This document shows, in pieces, positions 1-9,290 of a stretch of DNA of 64,000 nucleotides (position 1 is its first letter; each line of letters opens with the position of its first letter). The notes below the pieces were generated by a model. It ran no database searches and had not been told where the DNA came from. It was given only the letters and a program-made list of their open reading frames with translations. The stretch is from Spiroplasma endosymbiont of 'Nebria riversi' (GTDB taxonomy: Bacteria > Bacillota_I > Bacilli_A > Mycoplasmatales > Nriv7). Both the position numbers and the translations under genes were made by a program. The stretch spans positions 62,001 to 126,000 of the forward strand of contig NZ_CP065193.1 in the NCBI RefSeq assembly GCF_018831625.1. Direction: 5' to 3'.

Positions 1-2088
1 GTTGAAAAGTTAACTGTTGCTTTTGCAATGATTGCTAACGGGCGTAAAATTGTAATGATTTGTGACGCTGTAAGCATTCAGTTTAGCATTTTAATACCAG
101 CATTTTGAATGGTAGGACCAGTATCATTAAATGTTGGTATTCATCGTCCGGAATATTTGCAATTTGGCGGTGGAATTAGGTCATCCCATTCTGAATTGGT
201 GGAACCATCAGGGATAAATGCCGTTGAATTAAGCACATTAAAGTCATAAATTTTAAAATTATATTTAGAAGTATTATCTTTGTGATAAAGTGGAAAAGTT
301 AAGGTAAAAATATTAATACCATAACAAATATCAATGTCGGTGTTAAGATAATTAATATTATTATCAGTGTTGCTGGCTGACAATTTAATCATTTTATTGT
401 CATAAGATTTAAGAACATTAAAATCAATTTGATAAATGCTATTGTTGTTTTTAATGGCATTATAATTATCTTGGTGCGTTTTTTTGTCAAAAGTAAAAAA
501 ATAACTTCTTAGTAGTAATTCTGAATTACCAGTAACATTGATTAAATATTTTTTTGGATAAAAGGTAATTAACGAGCGGTAAAAGAAACCAATTTGAATA
601 AAGTGGTTCTTTTTATAGTTATCTACGCCTTTAAAATCGATTTTGGTATGAGTTTTTTCATCCATATCAAAAGTAGCATAAAATAAACTGGCAAAGAAGT
701 TACCAAGGATTTCATAGATTTCGTCAAAAACATTTTTGTAATCGCTGTTGTTAATGCTAGGAATGTTGTTTTTAAAATAAAGGTAAATGTCATTTCGTAA
801 TTCAGGGTCGTATCTCAAAAAACTAAATTTAACATTAAGATAATTTAAGGTACCAAAAAGATACTTAATTAGGTAATAATCGTTAGCATTTGCAGTGTCA
901 TATTTTCAGATTTCACTTTCACCGTGTAGTAATTTGTAAATAATTATTTCCAGCAATTAGGGTTTTGTTAAAAGCTTTAATTTTAAGGACATTATCCTTG
1001 GTATCCTCTTGTTTCGGAATGACCATTTTAATCGTATTTGTTCCTTGCAATTGTGTACTTTGTTTCAATTGCAATAAATTTAACGGTAAATGTTCTGTCG
1101 GCGACATTGTCTGTTGTTAAATTAAAAGTAGCCCTATCATCTAAGTAATTGTTGTCGTTATCTTTAATTTCTGTATTATAGTCGATGCCTTCAATTGCAT
1201 TATTTACACCAGCAAGATTGTTGATTGTTTCATTAAGTCTTTTTTTAATTTTTTTATAACTTCAATTTTGGTTGCATTTGTAGGGTCGATTATTTCTGAG
1301 TTTGGTAAAATAGTTGAATTTTTTTGATAAAAATAGCTTTCATTTTTAAAACCATAATTTTTAATCGTAAATTCTTTGTAATAACCTTTTTCTAAAGTAT
1401 CAATGAAATTAAATATTGCTGTTCAATAGAGATAAGAGTAATTAAATTTATCAAAATCACCACGATGAATCATTAAATAGTCAAGATTATCAATAACATC
1501 GTCGTATTTATGGTTACCGTCAAAATTAGTGGTTGTTGCTGGTAAGTTAATGTCGGTACTATCTTTTTTAATTTCAATTTCAAAATTATTTGTTTTATTT
1601 AATCTATAATTGTTAGTATTACCATGTTCAAAAGTTAGTAATTCTGTTCCTTGTGCTTTAATTCTTATTGTTTTATTGGGTATTTTAATCATTCAGGTAT
1701 AAAAATTTAAACCCGAAGTATCTATTTTTGTTCCATAAGTATTTGTTATTTTTTGAAAGTCTTTTTGTTTAATTCTGTTATTTACAAGCTCTGCATTAAA
1801 CTCTAAACTAAAAATTTTTACATTTTTTAAATTTGATAATTGTTTATCTATATTTGCTTTTATATTATCTTCTGTTGTTATCTCAACTTTTAAAAGGTCG
1901 TGGTCTTGCCTTTCCGTTAAAAATCTTATTTTTTCTAAGTTTCTGATTTCAAAATCATAAACTTTATTGTTTTGTCTTTTATTTCTAATTAGTGATTGTA
2001 CTATTGTTTTGTCATTGTTAATGTTTTGGGGAATGGTAAAAATGTTATTGAAACCAATAATTAAAACGGTAAATATTTTCATAAACAT
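1..2088 (-). pseudogene. Plectrovirus adsorption protein (pIII/G3P-like), frameshifted, runs off the window
   Basis: The start ATG at 2086-2088 follows an AAGGAG site and encodes a signal peptide (MFMKIFTVLIIGFNNIF). The N-terminal domain (about residues 20-165) differs from copy 2, while everything from the motif TNFDGNH onward is closely similar to copy 2. The reading frame is broken at least three times: in an A-rich run near 1238-1256, between about 1030 and 1110, and by an extra A near 930. The 3' part reaches the left edge and still encodes the C-terminal region ahead of the membrane anchor. By analogy with filamentous phage pIII the protein would bind the host receptor and sit at the virion tip; this role is inferred from architecture. 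Confidence 0.75.
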
Positions 2089-2103
2089 TTTTACCACTCC
2101 TTT

Positions 2104-2376
2104 TTAAAATATTTTATTTTTCGTTGTTCTTTTAGTTTTGATTTTTTTAATAAGTCACTCAATGCTACAGTTTATAACTACCGATATTGTAATGCATATA
2201 TCTAAATATACTAGTATCATAAGTGAAATTAATGCTTCAAATTTTTCATATAATAATTTCAAATCATTAATTTCCAATTTTAAAAATGGGATGAAAAAGA
2301 TAGTAATCATAAAAATGTAAGGTAAAATTTTCCATCAATATTTTTTTAAAGAATTAATGAGTTTTTTTGATTTCAT
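2104..2376 (-). CDS. Plectrovirus small membrane protein (copy 1)
   Basis: A 90-residue protein that uses TGA as Trp, with two hydrophobic segments (about residues 18-33 and 49-72) and a Lys-rich C-terminus. It overlaps the end of the preceding gene by 3 bases and ends 15 bases before the adsorption gene, with AAGGAG just after its stop. The counterpart in copy 2 (25039-25302, 87 residues) shares the first 15 residues and the basic tail but differs strongly in between. Function is unknown; position beside the pIII-like gene suggests virion tip or assembly. Confidence 0.6.
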
Positions 2377-2746
2377 TTTTTAAGGCTCTTTTTGCTTTAA
2401 TTTTCTGAATAATAAAGCGGACTAATTTTTCAAATTTAATTGCAAAATATATTGCTCCGCCTCATCAAAAAACAAATATTCCTGCCAGCATAATATCGCT
2501 ATTGAACTTGCCGAAGAAATCAACCATCTGTTTATTCATAAAATTATTAAATTCGTTACTTGTTCCAGTTATTCATTTAGTATCGATTGCTGTTAATGCA
2601 CAAATTAATAAGCTTATAAAGATGAAAATGATACTTAATGATACTTTTAACCACTGCTTTTTAAAAGAATTTTTAATTTTTAATCTTAATGGTGTTTTTT
2701 CTTTTGAATTATCTTTTTTGAATAATTTTCCTAAAAGTTTTTTCAT
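2354..2746 (-). CDS. Plectrovirus membrane protein, intact copy
   Basis: A 130-residue protein with a basic N-terminus, a hydrophobic segment near residues 38-52 and a second near 82-100, ending in a Lys-rich tail. It is intact here; the copy at 24669-25061 has the same length but carries TAA where this one has TGA (Trp58). It overlaps the downstream gene and is preceded by GGAAAATTAAA. It is probably a minor virion or assembly protein, but no family assignment can be made from sequence alone. Confidence 0.6.
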
Positions 2747-2830
2747 TTTAATTTTCCTTTCGTGTTTAAAAATTTTTAATTTTTCATTTTTAATTATTAA
2801 TTCTGATATTTGATTAACATGAATAATATT

Positions 2831-2974
2831 TTACTTTTCTAGTTTTAAAATTTCTTTATTTTTTTCCATTATTATGTATTTAAGATTATTAACACTATCT
2901 TCTAATATGACATTAGCAATTTTTAATTTGTTATTTTCTATTTCTAATTCTTGGTTTTTAGTTCGTTTTTCCAT
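2831..2974 (-). CDS. Small coiled-coil ORF present only in copy 1
   Basis: A 47-codon ORF starting with MEKRTKNQELEIENNKLKI, rich in Glu, Lys, Asn and Leu with heptad-like spacing, so probably coiled coil. It starts 4 bases after the stop of the upstream gene, with AGGT as a weak ribosome site. Copy 2 has only 23 bases at this place, so the segment was gained in copy 1 or lost in copy 2. After its stop the same frame continues open into the next gene, suggesting the ORF was once longer. Confidence 0.4.
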   Translation of the reverse strand: MEKRTKNQELEIENNKLKIANVILEDSVNNLKYIIMEKNKEILKLEK

Positions 2975-2977
2975 TTT

Positions 2978-3226
2978 TTACCTATCTTTAATCACAATAA
3001 ATAAAGCAATAAGTACACAAGTTAAACCAAGAATGTTAAAAATTGGGTGTTGTGAAAATGTTCGGGCCATTGGTTTAAAAAGTTCTAAAATTGTTAAATT
3101 GCTAGTAATAAAATTTTTAAAATTGGCAAGACCCTCGCTAATATAGTTCGTTAAAGTTTCAAAATGACTACTAGCTAAAAGTCCAAGAACAGCTATTAAG
3201 ATAAAAATAATAATTAGTTTAAACAT
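2978..3226 (-). CDS. Plectrovirus small membrane protein (copy 1)
   Basis: An 82-residue protein nearly identical to 24397-24645. It starts with a hydrophobic segment (FKLIIIFILIAVLGLLA) and ends with a second one (about residues 62-79) before a short basic tail. It lies 2 bases after the preceding viral gene. The bitopic layout resembles minor coat proteins of filamentous phages; the role is inferred. Confidence 0.65.
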   Translation of the reverse strand: MFKLIIIFILIAVLGLLASSHFETLTNYISEGLANFKNFITSNLTILELFKPMARTFSQHPIFNILGLTCVLIALFIVIKDR

Positions 3227-3228
3227 TT

Positions 3229-3513
3229 TTATTTACCTTGTTTTGTTTTTATTGGTTTTATTTGTTTTTTAGCTTTTCCTCACGCACTTAACCGCCCTTT
3301 ATTTTTAACCGCATATTGGCGTTGTTTTTCTAAATTAACTTGTTGACTACCAAATCCAAGAATAATTGCCATAAGAAATTCTACAGCCAGCGTTAAGAAT
3401 AAAGGAAATATTAATTGAATATTCGTTCCCGGCACTTCTAAACTTCAAATTAAGTCAAAAACCTTATAAAGCATTTGACCCAGAAAGTCGGCCATTTTTG
3501 CGAGATTTTCCAT
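3229..3513 (-). CDS. Plectrovirus membrane protein (copy 1)
   Basis: A 94-residue protein matching 24110-24394. It has an amphipathic N-terminal half, a membrane segment around residues 32-52 (KLIFPLFLTLAVEFLMAIIL in copy 2) and a strongly basic C-terminus. It follows the Zot-like gene closely and precedes another small membrane gene by 2 bases. It is likely part of the virion or of the assembly/extrusion apparatus; no specific family could be recognised. Confidence 0.6.
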
Positions 3514-3519
3514 TTTTTA

Positions 3520-4418
3520 TTATTCCTTTTCTTTCATTTTTCTTAAAAATTTGCTAAATTTATCCATTTTTAAATATTCTAAGTCTTCTAAATCAATTGC
3601 GGTGTCATTATAGTATTTGTCTTCATAGTCAGGATTTACTTTTGAATTTAAGTAATCTCTTAAAAATGCTAGGTAAAAAGAATTGTAAGTGTTTAATATT
3701 GGTAGAGGGATTTTTAGTTTAAAAAAATAAATATCAAGTTCAGGAATATCAAGGTATTTAATGCGACGACCCTTTTTACTATTTTTAGCATCAATTAAAG
3801 TGTTTCGTAAGCGTTCATATTCTTCAATGCCCGTAAAGGTACCATAGATGACTTTTAAGTAAGGGCGGAAAATATTAACTGGTTTTTTGCGAATCCCCAC
3901 AATCACATTATTAGCAATATCACGAACTTTAACTCATATATGTTTATCTCTTTGCCCACTAGCGAAAACAATATGACCAAAATGGCGTGCCAGAGAGAAA
4001 TATTCTTGGATACCGGTTTCCTCGTTTTTGGTATTATTTTTTTCTCAATCAGTTCCTTCTAAAAATAAATTGGTTTCATCTCATAAAAGTAAGGTTTTGT
4101 CTGGCAATACCGGATAATCAAAGTCTAATAATCCCATATGCCCTAAACTTAATTTTTGGGTTTCTAGTAATGGGAAAGTTGATGCGATATGATATTTCTT
4201 CTTTTTTAGTAATTTTGATGCGTATACTAGAAAAGCGGTTTTTCCAGTTCCTAATGAACCAATAACGATGTTTAATGGTGAATTTTTTAAAAAATTAATA
4301 ACTTTGTTAATTTGTGTTAAATTACTGATTTTAAAAAGGAAAATTAAAATACGACCCGCTAAAAATAAATAACTTACAATGTTTTTAAAATAACCGTTGT
4401 AAATATATCAAATTCCGC
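3520..4418 (-). pseudogene. Zot/G1P-like assembly ATPase, 5' end deleted
   Basis: The remnant encodes the P-loop region (Walker A GSLGTGKT) and the C-terminal part ending in KFLRKMKEKE, almost identical to the intact gene at 23120-24106. A deletion of roughly 120 bases relative to copy 2 joins the end of the coat-like gene directly to the interior of this gene at about 4413-4418, removing the start codon and first membrane-proximal residues. No alternative start lies upstream of the P-loop, so it is probably not functional. Confidence 0.75.
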
Positions 4419-4656
4419 TCCAAGTAATTTTTCAAACATTTTAAAGCAAATAAAGAATATTGCCAAAATAAATGGAAAAATGAAGATTCAGTAATCAGCA
4501 AAGAAGTTACCGACTTATGGCATATTAACAGCAATAATTTCTCACATTTTAGTAAAAGCCGTTATAATTGCATTTCATAATTTAGTCATCGCGTCACTAG
4601 CTGTTATTTTTTCTACTGTTGCTGGTGCTTCTCCTGCTAAGAAAGTTCCAAACCAT
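4418..4656 (-). pseudogene. Plectrovirus major coat-like protein, broken
   Basis: It corresponds to the intact 81-residue gene at 22850-23095. Here an extra G after the start codon shifts the frame, a CAA codon has become TAA at 4515-4517, and the 3' end is fused to the truncated ATPase gene by deletion. Residues matching the coat protein helix and its C-terminal membrane span remain recognisable. Confidence 0.75.
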
Positions 4657-4675
4657 ATAATCACCCCCTTTCTTT

Positions 4676-4810
4676 TTAAAACATTCATCATTTATATTCA
4701 AAGTTTTTCTTAAATTTGTTAAAACCACGATTAACCTTAACACGATTATATTTTTTCCTAATTAATTTTGAATTTCTTTGGGAATGCATCACAATGTAAC
4801 TTCTTGACAT
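4676..4810 (-). CDS. Small basic plectrovirus protein (copy 1)
   Basis: A 44-residue, very basic peptide beginning MSRSYIVMHSQRNSKLIRKK and ending KWWMF (both W from TGA). Copy 2 (22711-22830) has 39 residues, lacking a five-residue insertion. It lies directly before the coat-like gene. Its charge suggests DNA contact, for example in packaging, but this is inference only. Confidence 0.55.
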
Positions 4811-4821
4811 TAATTTTTTCC

Positions 4822-5052
4822 CTATCTAAATACTGATATGGTTTTTCAAAGTAGCATTAGAATAAATCACACCATAATCGCTGTTAAGAATCAAAAAGCA
4901 ATGTTTGCTATTAAAAGTCAAAGTGTTTCTTGAGTTAAATCAATTTCTTTACCACCACTAATATGAGCCGGAATAGTTGTAATTTGAATAAATAAATCCC
5001 AAAAATACACTTTTATTTGTTCTCAATTAATTTATTTTAAATTTACTTTCAT
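4822..5052 (-). pseudogene. Plectrovirus membrane protein with premature stop
   Basis: Same length as the intact 76-codon gene at 22469-22699, but codon 7 is TAA (Glu in copy 2). The rest still encodes a strongly hydrophobic C-terminal half with several TGA-encoded Trp residues. The start follows the preceding gene by 3 bases. Confidence 0.7.
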
Positions 5053-5055
5053 TTT

Positions 5056-5217
5056 TTATCTACCAAAAATAATTTTTATTGTTAAATACATAATTGAAAT
5101 TAATGCGAAAAGAAACGTGATGATAATAATTAATCCGGCAATAAAAGCAACTTGTGCAGGCATTTTTTCTATCGGAATAAACAGTTCTAAGAATTCCATG
5201 ATAATTTTTCAAAACAT
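5056..5217 (-). CDS. Plectrovirus small membrane protein (copy 1)
   Basis: A 53-residue protein starting MFWKIIMEFLELFIPIEK, followed by a membrane segment (about residues 24-48). Its start codon overlaps the stop of the upstream gene (TAATG), as in copy 2 at 22304-22465. The size and single span resemble filamentous-phage minor coat proteins. Confidence 0.6.
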
Positions 5218-5438
5218 TATTTTTTATCCGCGTTATTTTCTTTTGAATTAGGAGCTTTAACTCATTCCTCAAAGCGGGCAATAAATACTTTTTCGTCTTT
5301 CGTGAAATTACCAGTATTATTTTTAATGGCGTTTTTATATTTAATTCTAATTTTTATTTTGACATAAATTTTATAAGCAAAATATGCCAATAGCATGATG
5401 CTGATAATAATAAATATTAATCCAGTCGCAATATTCAT
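5217..5438 (-). CDS. Plectrovirus small membrane protein (copy 1)
   Basis: A 73-residue protein with an N-terminal membrane segment (residues 5-25) followed by a charged cytoplasmic tail. It is nearly identical to 22083-22304. It starts 2 bases after the preceding stop, with AAAGGAG inside the end of that gene, and overlaps the next gene by one base. Confidence 0.6.
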
Positions 5439-5440
5439 TT

Positions 5441-5767
5441 TTAAACTCCTTTAAAATAGTTATAATTTATATCTTTTTTGTTTTCTTCTTTTTTGGCAAT
5501 GAAGAAGCTTAATAATTCTTGTTCTTTAATTAATTTGGTTTCATTTTCTTTTTGATTAATTGAAATTATTTGATATTTACTATCCTTGATTATTCCGACA
5601 CAAATAGAATTTTCATATTTTCCTTTATAAACAAATCGTTTTGGAAACCAAATACCGATTTGTTCATTAAATCATGGAATTTTTGGCGCTTTAATAAGCA
5701 TTGCGTTTTGTGTTTCTTTTAAAAGATATTTCTTAGTATTTAAGAAAATGTTTTCAATGTTTTTCAT
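5441..5767 (-). CDS. First gene of the plectrovirus array, intact (108 residues)
   Basis: This is the promoter-proximal viral gene, starting after an AAGGTAATT site. The protein lacks membrane segments, is beta-strand-prone and rich in Lys and aromatic residues (KAPKIPWFNEQIGIWFPKRF). Copy 2 carries a TAG at codon 54 and copy 3 has it fused to the adsorption gene. A soluble, basic product encoded first could be a single-stranded-DNA-binding or replication accessory protein, but nothing in the sequence proves this. Confidence 0.55.
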
Positions 5768-5783
5768 AATAAATTACCTTTCT

Positions 5784-5868
5784 TATAGATAAACTAAGTT
5801 ATATTAACTAAGTTAGTTAACTTAGTTTTTTAAACACTTAAATCTGCGATATATAAGTGTTTAACAAG
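5784..5868 (-). promoter_or_regulatory. Conserved palindromes upstream of the viral gene array (copy 1)
   Basis: Two inverted repeats are conserved in all three viral copies: ACTAAGTTA/TAACTTAGT, and TTAAACACTT/AAGTGTTTAA around a 15-base loop. They lie directly upstream of the first viral gene. They could be a promoter-operator, a replication origin hairpin or a packaging signal. Confidence 0.45.
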
Positions 5869-5957
5869 CTTTGTTATTAAATTTTGTTTTTTTATTATTA
5901 TTAGATAAAGATTTTAATAATTTTAAACTTAGCGTACCCCTATATATAGAAATTTCT

Positions 5958-7102
5958 TTTAATTTTGTCGAAAACTCTTGATAAAATAAAAAAAATCATC
6001 AACTTGATAATTTTAAAAGGCTTTTATGTAAAATTACTATTTTTACTTTAATTTTTTATACATTAAAATATAATACCGCTGTTTGTTGGTTTGGAGCTAA
6101 ACCCTTATGTTGGTATTTTCATTTTCAGAGATTTAAATAATTTTGAATATTAGTAAAACCTAAACCGTGATAATGAGTTAAGGCTTCTTTAAGGCTAGAT
6201 TGTAATTTACTGATTTTATTTAAGTTACGATAACTAGCTTCAGGATTAATTGTTGTTTTAGTTGCACATAAAGTAGAATTTGTTTGTTTTGCTACTAAAA
6301 AATATAATTTTTGCATATCAGAAGTAATAATTGAATTTTGGTTAATTAATTCTTTGTTCATATTTTCAATAACTCATTGTTTTTGTAAACGTTTGGTGTT
6401 TGTGTATTTAACATAAATATTGTTATTATTATCAACTGCCATTTGAATACAGCATTTAGTATTAGTTGCGAATGGGTCAAGGTGAATTCTTCGTGGATCA
6501 GTTTTATGTTTGAAATTTCCTTTATGAATTTCTTTAATAAATGTTTCATCGATTTGGATTTTACCAGATAATTTTTTAAATTTTAATTGGGTATTTTCTA
6601 ATTGTTTTGATTTCATTAATTTTTGACGATTATATCAAGCAGTTTTTAATTTAGTTTTAATAAAACGAGAAATTGTTTTACTAGATTGCCCCAGCAATGA
6701 AATTTGAATCAATAAATTTCATTGTTCATAATTTAAATGACTTCAATAAATAAAATGATTACGAAAATCGTCAAAACTTGCACGGCAATTTTTACATAAA
6801 TATTTTTGTTTTCCTTCTGAATTATGTCCATTTTTAACGCAATGGTAAGATTCACATTTATGGCATTTAATACCTTGTGCTCTAAATTTTTGATCAATTT
6901 CATTTAAACGTTTTTGTTTTTTTTTATTAATTCTGCTTGTTGTTTGACTTTTTCATAAAATTCTAAAAATTGATCATCTGTTAAAGTATTTACTAGTTAT
7001 TGAATTATTTTTTCCATAATTATTATCCACCTCTATCATATTAAAAATATACCTAAAATTAAGTATATTCAATAAATATCAAGAGTTTTCGACAAAATTA
7101 AA
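5958..7102 (-). mobile_element. IS1595-like element, copy a, inside plectrovirus copy 1
   Basis: The element has near-perfect terminal inverted repeats (TTTAATTTTGTCGAAAACTC at the left, its complement at the right). It is flanked by the 10-base duplication AGAAATTTCT (5948-5957 and 7103-7112), which is itself palindromic. The uninterrupted site is seen in copy 2 near 21568-21577. The insertion splits only viral non-coding DNA. Confidence 0.85.
6056..7017 (-). pseudogene. IS1595-like transposase, broken
   Basis: Homologous along its whole length to the intact 319-residue transposase at 13706-14665. Codon 7 is TAA, and two extra bases in a homopolymer near 6910-6920 shift the frame. The zinc-ribbon cysteines (CxxC pairs) and the QIDETF motif are still recognisable. 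Confidence 0.85.
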
Positions 7103-7112
7103 AGAAATTTCT

Positions 7113-7436
7113 ACACTTTAATGTCCGCATCCTACCCTTGGAACTAATTTAATAGCGTGTATATTTTTAGGAAATCCACCCATTCATTTTTTTATTGCAA
7201 AACGAAACAAATTGCTATAGCTAATAGGGTATTGTCTATTAACTGGTAAACTTCTTTTGGTTATGGCGACCACCCACAATTTATCGTGCTTTAATACATA
7301 CCAACATTATTAATTCACTTGTATTTCATTTTCAAAGAACAAATTTTTAACAACTTATAAAATAAAAAGACAATCATTGCTGACTGCCTTAATACTTATT
7401 CAAATATTTTCCTACCTAACAAAACTTTATGCGTCC
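7113..7436 (-). other. Plectrovirus non-coding region, outer part (copy 1)
   Basis: There is no plausible ORF. The sequence is conserved with 21246-21570 and 57010-57340, including the stretch GGGTGGTCGCCATAACC read on the minus strand. A hairpin near 7366-7391 (AAGGCAGTCA, GCAA loop, TGATTGTCTT on the minus strand) is followed by T residues and looks like a terminator. Conservation without coding suggests replication or packaging signals. Confidence 0.5.
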
Positions 7437-7479
7437 AAATTGTTGCTTTTTTATTTTGTTAAAATAGAAAGGAGAAAAA

Positions 7480-7734
7480 ATGAAAAGTTGTTTAGTTATT
7501 AAGAATAAAAAGGGTTGCCATACCAAAGCATTGTTGAAATTATTAAAAAATACGGGGTTTCAAAATCAGCCATATATCAGTGAATTGAAAATTTTAATAA
7601 TTTTGGATCATTTAAAGTGCAAGATAATCGCACTGTCGAAGAAAATGAATTAATTTACTTGCGAAAAGAAAACCAACAATTACGAATGGAAAATGACATT
7701 TTAAAGCAAGCAGCACTGATAATTGGCAAAAAAT
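7480..7734 (+). pseudogene. IS3 OrfA, frameshifted
   Basis: The start ATG follows GAAAGGAG. After about 12 codons the frame is lost, and the homologous sequence QSIVEIIKKYGVSKSAIYQW continues in another frame to a leucine-zipper-like C-terminus ([19 protein letters not shown]). The helix-turn-helix would bind the IS ends. The end overlaps OrfB, as expected for programmed frameshifting in IS3 elements. Confidence 0.7.
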
Positions 7735-8571
7735 AGGAATTATATTAACAATAATAAAGAAAAATATCCCGCGCTAAAAATGTGTCAAATATTAAAAATA
7801 GCAAAATCAACATATTATTATCAAACTAATAATTGTGTTAAGTATGATGTTAATAATTATGAAGAAGAAGTTATCAGTGCATTTAATAAAAGTCGTAAAA
7901 TTTATGGTGCTCGTAAAATTAAAGCTGTTTTAATGAGAAAAGATATTATCTTATCACGTCTAAAAATCAGATTCCTTATGATCAAAAATAATTTGGTTTC
8001 TAAATACACCAAATTAAAATATCGTAATCATAAAACAATGGTTAATAATGACCAAATTAGTAATGTTTTAAATCGTCAATTTAATAACAAAAAACCTAAT
8101 TAAGTTGTTGTTAGTGATTTAACATATGTGCAAGTTGGAGGAAAATGACATTATATTTGTTTATTAATTGACTTGTTTAATCGAGAAATAATTGGCTATA
8201 GTGCCGGACCAAACAAAACCGCTGAACTAGTTCAACAAGCTTTTCATAAAATAACACGACCATTAAATAAAATAACTTTATTTCATACTGATCGTGGTAA
8301 TGAGTTCAAAAATAAAATCATTGATGAAATTTTAATAACCTTTAATATTAAAAGATCATTGAGTGCGAAGGGTTGTCCTTATGACAATGCTGTGGCTGAA
8401 ACAACTTACAAAACTTTTAAAACGGAATTTATCAAGGGTAAAAAATTTGAAAATTTAACACAATTAAAATGCGAATTATTTGATTTTGTTAATTGATACA
8501 ATAATCTTATAATACATGGCAGTTTAAATTATTTAACGCCTGTTGAATTTAGAAAATGACAGTCTACATAA
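7723..8571 (+). pseudogene. IS3 OrfB transposase with internal stop
   Basis: The frame encodes an IS150-type integrase with an HTH_21-like start and the DDE core: SDLTYV (D), FHTDRGNEF (D), AKGCPYDNAVAETTYKTFK (E). A TAA at 8101-8103 (after NNKKPN) interrupts it immediately before the first catalytic Asp, so a full-length transposase cannot be made. Confidence 0.8.
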
Positions 8572-8589
8572 AAAGCTGTCCAAAAATGG

Positions 8590-9172
8590 GTTGCCATACC
8601 ATTATTAGGAATCTTAGGAACAATAACAATAGCAGGGGAGCGGAATGCGGGGTATTGTTGGCAATGCTCCAATAAATAAACAAAAACAACAAACTTATAA
8701 TATTGATACAAATGAAATTAATCAAAATATGATAGTTATAGATACAAATATTAATATTCGTGCTTCAGTTGGGATAACTGGAGATAAAACTGAACATGTT
8801 TTTTCCAATTTAGGAAGTACAGAAGACTATAATTTTAAATGACAAGATATTAAAAAAAATTTAAATTTTATCTTATTAAAAGGTTCTTTTGAATGGAATG
8901 ATTATTCATCCTCCTATCGATCAGTAGAAATATTTTTGGATAAAAAAGAAGAAACTGATCAAGTGATTACTTATTGAAAATCTGAACCTCATGGTTCAAA
9001 AACAGGTTGAGATCATCAAAATGGAACAATAATATTAGAATTTAATATTTTAAAAAGAAATGATGGTTTTGCTGATTTAAATTTAAAAATTTTGGTTAGT
9101 GCGGATTCTTATGGTGCTGTGCATGAAAATAATACTTATGCACTATTTTCAACGATTGAATTAAAAAATTAA
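8590..9172 (+). pseudogene. Secreted Spiroplasma protein, 5' end cut by IS3 and frameshifted
   Basis: From 8645 an open frame runs to TAA at 9170-9172. In a second frame just upstream lies a signal-peptide core (LLGILGTITIAG) that would join the mature part if one G near 8637 were removed. The restored segment (ITIAGSGMRGIVGNAP) matches the signal region of the beta-propeller protein at 29836. The start codon is missing because the IS3 element lies at 8580. The mature domain (about 160 residues, Asn/Asp-rich, beta-prone) is unrecognised. Confidence 0.6.
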
Positions 9173-9290
9173 ATTCTGATAAAAATATTTTGCTATTATT
9201 ATAAATTTAAATTTTTATATACTTAATAAATTTTTATGCGGTTTTAATTTTTTAAAAACTCTTGTAATTTTTGAAATGGTGATTTTTTTT

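Larger units (their letters stand above)
1..7436 (-). mobile_element. Plectrovirus-like prophage, copy 1 (partial at window start)
   Basis: A minus-strand array of small membrane-protein genes, a coat-like gene, a Zot-like ATPase and a pIII-like adsorption gene matches, in the same order, copy 2 at 21246-27708. The genes run from about 5767 down past position 1. The upstream non-coding part is split by an IS1595-like element (5958-7102). The right boundary is set by the sequence GGACGCATAAA (read on the minus strand), also reached by copy 3 at 57340. Four genes are broken, so this is a defective provirus. No replication initiator or integrase is visible in the part within the window. Confidence 0.85.
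7437..8580 (+). mobile_element. IS3-family (IS150-like) element, degenerate
   Basis: Two overlapping frames encode an OrfA helix-turn-helix protein and an OrfB DDE integrase. The left end abuts the plectrovirus boundary. The right end (ACAGTCTACATAAAAAGCTGTCC) cuts into a secreted-protein gene. Both frames are damaged. Left-end remnants of the same element occur near 27771 and 54969. Exact ends are approximate. Confidence 0.7.

Noticed and set aside
2874-3146. 90-residue plus-strand ORF
   Set aside because: Antisense to conserved viral membrane genes that are intact in two copies.
5056-5281. 73-residue ORF starting MPALRNELKL on the minus strand (also 22189 in copy 2)
   Set aside because: It overlaps two conserved small viral genes in another frame and has a shifted, low-complexity composition.
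6374-6616. Overlapping 63- and 80-residue ORFs repeated in every IS1595-like copy
   Set aside because: They are an internal frame and its shadow within the transposase gene, not separate genes.
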